Assembly: GCA_947492745.1 (NCBI GenBank)
Contig: CANLOE010000057.1
Coordinates: 1 to 44,105 of the forward strand
Origin: an uncultured Cyclobacteriaceae bacterium
GTDB taxonomy: Bacteria > Bacteroidota > Bacteroidia > Cytophagales > Cyclobacteriaceae
Length of the DNA stretch: 44,105 bases
Reading direction: 5' to 3'
Shown piece after piece: positions 41,918 to 44,105 of the stretch. Under the pieces are notes generated by a model, which saw nothing but the letters and a program-made list of their open reading frames with translations, had not been told where the DNA came from and ran no database searches. How positions within the stretch are numbered: position 1 is the stretch's first letter; each line of letters begins with the position of its first letter. A program made the translations under genes and the position numbers.

Positions 41918-43399
41918 TCAGAACAATATATCTTCGTATGCACCTTGACAGTAATTTCTACAGGAGATATTTCCCAGTAATGCCTCTGGTTTAAATAGCG
42001 ACTTTCCCAGCAATAGACGAAGGCATTCTTGTATTCCTTCTGTCATCGAAGGGTGAGGATGTACACATTCGGCCAATTCTTCAATACCTCTGTCCATGGA
42101 AATCAACAAAGCAATCGCTTGTATAGCACTGGAAGAATGAGGTCCCACAACGCGCATTCCCAATACTTTCATCGTGTCATCATTCGTCACCAGGATTTTG
42201 ATAAAGCCCTGTGTGTTCCTTTTAGCGATGGCTCTGGGAATACAGCTGTAACTCAATGTAGCAACTTTATAATCCAGATTTTTCTCTCTGGCCTGGGTCT
42301 CGTTCAGACCTACACCCGCAACTTCAGGGTTGAGAAACATTATCGTTGAAATATTTTCATACCCCAATGCTTTCTGTGGTGTACCGAACATTCTTTCTAC
42401 AGCATGTCTTCCTTCCAGTTCTCCTACGTTTACGAGAGCAATATCAGCGGTAATGTCCCCTACGGCATATATATTGGGAATGCTGGTACGAGTATCATTG
42501 TCGATAATCCCTCTCTCGTTCATTTCTATTCCTAGTTCTTCCAGTCCCAGACCTTCGCAGTTCGGGACCCTTCCTATAGAGACCAATGCTTTCTCCACGT
42601 TGAAGGTCTCCTTTCGGCCATCCGTATATTCCAATTCGTACATCACACGGCCTTCGACAATCTCCATGTTTACCAGATGAGAGTTGCGGTGAATCAGTAC
42701 CCCATTAGCTTCAAGGTTCTTTTCGATGACCTTAACGACATCCTTATCCTCAAAAGGAAGTATATGGTCCCCTTTATCGATAAGGTGTACTTTTGTTTTG
42801 CCGAAATTTGAAAATATAGTGGCATACTCACAACCGATTACCCCCGCCCCCAAAATAACAATGCTCTCCGGGAAATCATCCATATGTTCTATTCCATCAC
42901 TGGTCATTACGATATGTTCATCGATAGGGAAGACAGGCAATTTTCTAGGGCGGCTACCCGTAGCCAGAACGATATTCTCTGCTGAAATAATTTCCCTCTC
43001 TCCGAAAGAAGTTACTTCTATCCGGTTTTCGGTCAGAAGTCTCGCCGTACCTCTTTTTAGGTGAAATAAGCCAGCATAGGGAGACCTTTCCAACAGGTCC
43101 AAGTGTTCTTTGAGCATGGTTCTCCGTTCTTCTACTGCTGCCATCACCTCCAGTTTTATTTCCTGAAAATTGATTTCAGGTTTATCGATATTGAATCGGT
43201 TCAGATGCTTATTGAACTGTGCTGTTTCCCTAGCTATTTCCCACCAAGTCTTGGAAGATAGCGCTCCATCAGTAACACCATTGCCACCTAGGTGTTTCCT
43301 CTCTATTAAGATCACTTTCTTTTTGAAATCCACGGCGCGCATAGCAGCTGCATATCCCGAAGGCCCACCTCCTATGATTGCCAAGTCATATTTATCCAT
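41918..43399 (-). CDS. FAD/NAD(P) oxidoreductase of the dihydrolipoamide dehydrogenase fold, without redox cysteines
   Basis: A 493-residue flavoprotein: FAD-binding IIGGGPSGYAAAMRA at residues 8-22, NAD-binding VILGAGVIGCEYA, the second FAD motif NIYAVGDIT, and a C-terminal dimerisation domain with HPHPSMTEGIQE that keeps the His-x4-Glu active pair of the family. The usual disulfide motif GGTCxxxGCIPSK is replaced by GGNGVTDGALSSK, so both redox cysteines are missing. It therefore cannot work as a standard lipoamide or glutathione reductase. Soluble transhydrogenases also lack a full disulfide, so a transhydrogenase or quinone-type reductase role is plausible. It is a lone gene, unconnected to the PKS block. 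Confidence 0.88.
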   Translation of the reverse strand: MDKYDLAIIGGGPSGYAAAMRAVDFKKKVILIERKHLGGNGVTDGALSSKTWWEIARETAQFNKHLNRFNIDKPEINFQEIKLEVMAAVEERRTMLKEHLDLLERSPYAGLFHLKRGTARLLTENRIEVTSFGEREIISAENIVLATGSRPRKLPVFPIDEHIVMTSDGIEHMDDFPESIVILGAGVIGCEYATIFSNFGKTKVHLIDKGDHILPFEDKDVVKVIEKNLEANGVLIHRNSHLVNMEIVEGRVMYELEYTDGRKETFNVEKALVSIGRVPNCEGLGLEELGIEMNERGIIDNDTRTSIPNIYAVGDITADIALVNVGELEGRHAVERMFGTPQKALGYENISTIMFLNPEVAGVGLNETQAREKNLDYKVATLSYSCIPRAIAKRNTQGFIKILVTNDDTMKVLGMRVVGPHSSSAIQAIALLISMDRGIEELAECVHPHPSMTEGIQECLRLLLGKSLFKPEALLGNISCRNYCQGAYEDILF

Positions 43400-43959
43400 A
43401 TCAACTCTGATTAATCCGTATACGCGAACAGTCCCTCAAAACGAAGTCATATTCCTTCTTTGCGATCTACTATCCCTAATGGGAACAAGGACTTGGTGAC
43501 TGCTACGAACTATACTCCGTTCTATCTTTCGTATTCTTTTTGACGTATTCTAACCTAAAAAACCTTCATTAATAACTCCGTCACTATTTTCTGATTTGCC
43601 CCTACCACTCTTTCGATACATTTTATTTTTTGCAATGCTCCCTATCCGATGCTACGCCCCAATTGGTAACAGGATACCTTCGGTACCATTACCGAACGGC
43701 TCCCAAGGGAAATTTTGACATCTATGTGCAAACTTCCTGCACTGCCTTTTCCGCAGTTAAATCATACTAAGGGCAACGGTGCAGAACAAGAAACAAAATG
43801 AAGCTGGAAACAAACAGTGTTCAAAGCTAATGCGATAGTACATACCTTTATATACCACCCTTCAATTTGCATACATCTGGACTAAAATCAAATACCTTTT
43901 ATGTTTTTTACAGTACAGCATTACAAAAAAGGAATGGATTTCATCTCAAACCTACCCCC

Positions 43960-43981
43960 ATATCCTATCAGCATAGGATAT
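43960..43981. repeat. Perfect inverted repeat
   Basis: ATATCCTAT-CAGC-ATAGGATAT forms a nine-base stem with a four-base loop. It could be a terminator from a gene outside the window or an operator. No T-tract follows. Confidence 0.4.
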
Positions 43982-44031
43982 TATAATCTTGCTCAAAGTA
44001 CGGGTGGGCTTTTACACCAACAATCCAATTA

Positions 44032-44105
44032 TACAAACTTAGCTTTCAAATATCGCATATCTTCCTGTTCATTTTGCTTCACTCTGCGTGGACAATCCTC
44101 GGGAT
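44032..44105 (+). mobile_element. MITE-like element A, copy 5 (cut by window edge)
   Basis: Starts TACAAACTTAGC with TTA as left flank (44029-44031) and runs through TTCACTCTGCGT to CTCGGGAT at the window end. It matches the left half of copy A3 almost exactly. The right end lies outside the window. Confidence 0.78.

Larger units (their letters stand above)
43400..44105. other. Upstream spacer at the right window edge
   Basis: It contains a perfect inverted repeat (43960-43981) and the start of MITE-like copy A5 (44032 to the window end). No credible gene is seen; the frame at 43170-43499 is antisense to the flavoprotein start. Confidence 0.65.

Noticed and set aside
1-44105. CRISPR arrays, rRNA and tRNA genes
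   Set aside because: The repeats are dispersed and hairpin-rich and are not regularly spaced with unique spacers. No rRNA or tRNA sequence was recognised.

Overview
The window most likely comes from a member of the Bacteroidota. Two genes have TAnnTTTG-type promoter boxes in front of them, genes lack obvious Shine-Dalgarno sequences, base composition is moderate to AT-rich, and the long intergenic stretches are littered with hairpin-rich repeats. The genus, and whether the organism is free-living or a symbiont, cannot be read from the sequence.

Layout. Positions 1-1220 are non-coding and repeat-rich. A 558-bp tandem duplication (1221-2336) has given two identical acyl carrier protein genes and one truncated amidotransferase fragment. 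A long plus-strand biosynthetic block then runs from 1930 to 32957: discrete ACP, AsnB-type amidotransferase, two giant polyketide synthases (about 3359 and 5347 residues), an unrecognised 335-residue protein and a TauD-family Fe(II)/2-oxoglutarate enzyme. No PKS module has an acyltransferase domain, so this is a trans-AT system whose AT lies outside the window. From 33.5 kb on, unrelated-looking genes follow in mixed orientations: hemF, a SulP transporter, a Cache/HAMP/GAF/PAS sensor protein, an iodotyrosine-deiodinase-like flavoprotein and a dihydrolipoamide-dehydrogenase-like flavoprotein without its redox cysteines. They are separated by repeat-containing spacers.

How the cluster appears to work. 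Discrete ACP + AsnB-type amidotransferase + KS-DH-KR-ACP + KS-(DH-like, catalytically dead)-ACP-ACP is the layout known from glutarimide polyketides (cycloheximide, iso-migrastatin, lactimidomycin, streptimidone, gladiofungin). The amidotransferase and ACP would make a malonamyl-ACP starter. Module 1 would make the enoyl thioester, and the branching module 2 would close the glutarimide ring. Module 3 (split between the two proteins, with matching docking helices) would set the typical side-chain hydroxyl, module 4 would leave a ketone, module 5 (DH-KR-cMT) would add a methyl-branched alkene, and module 6 would leave a beta-hydroxyl. The line ends in an unusual sulfotransferase plus condensation-like domain pair with no thioesterase. 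The inferred chain resembles streptimidone. The TauD-like enzyme downstream has alanine where the iron-binding aspartate should be (His-Thr-Ala), the substitution seen in Fe/2OG halogenases.

The spacers hold several repeat families. The clearest (family A, five copies) has imperfect terminal inverted repeats starting TACAAA, an internal perfect hairpin and TTA or TAA target duplications, so it looks like a MITE family.
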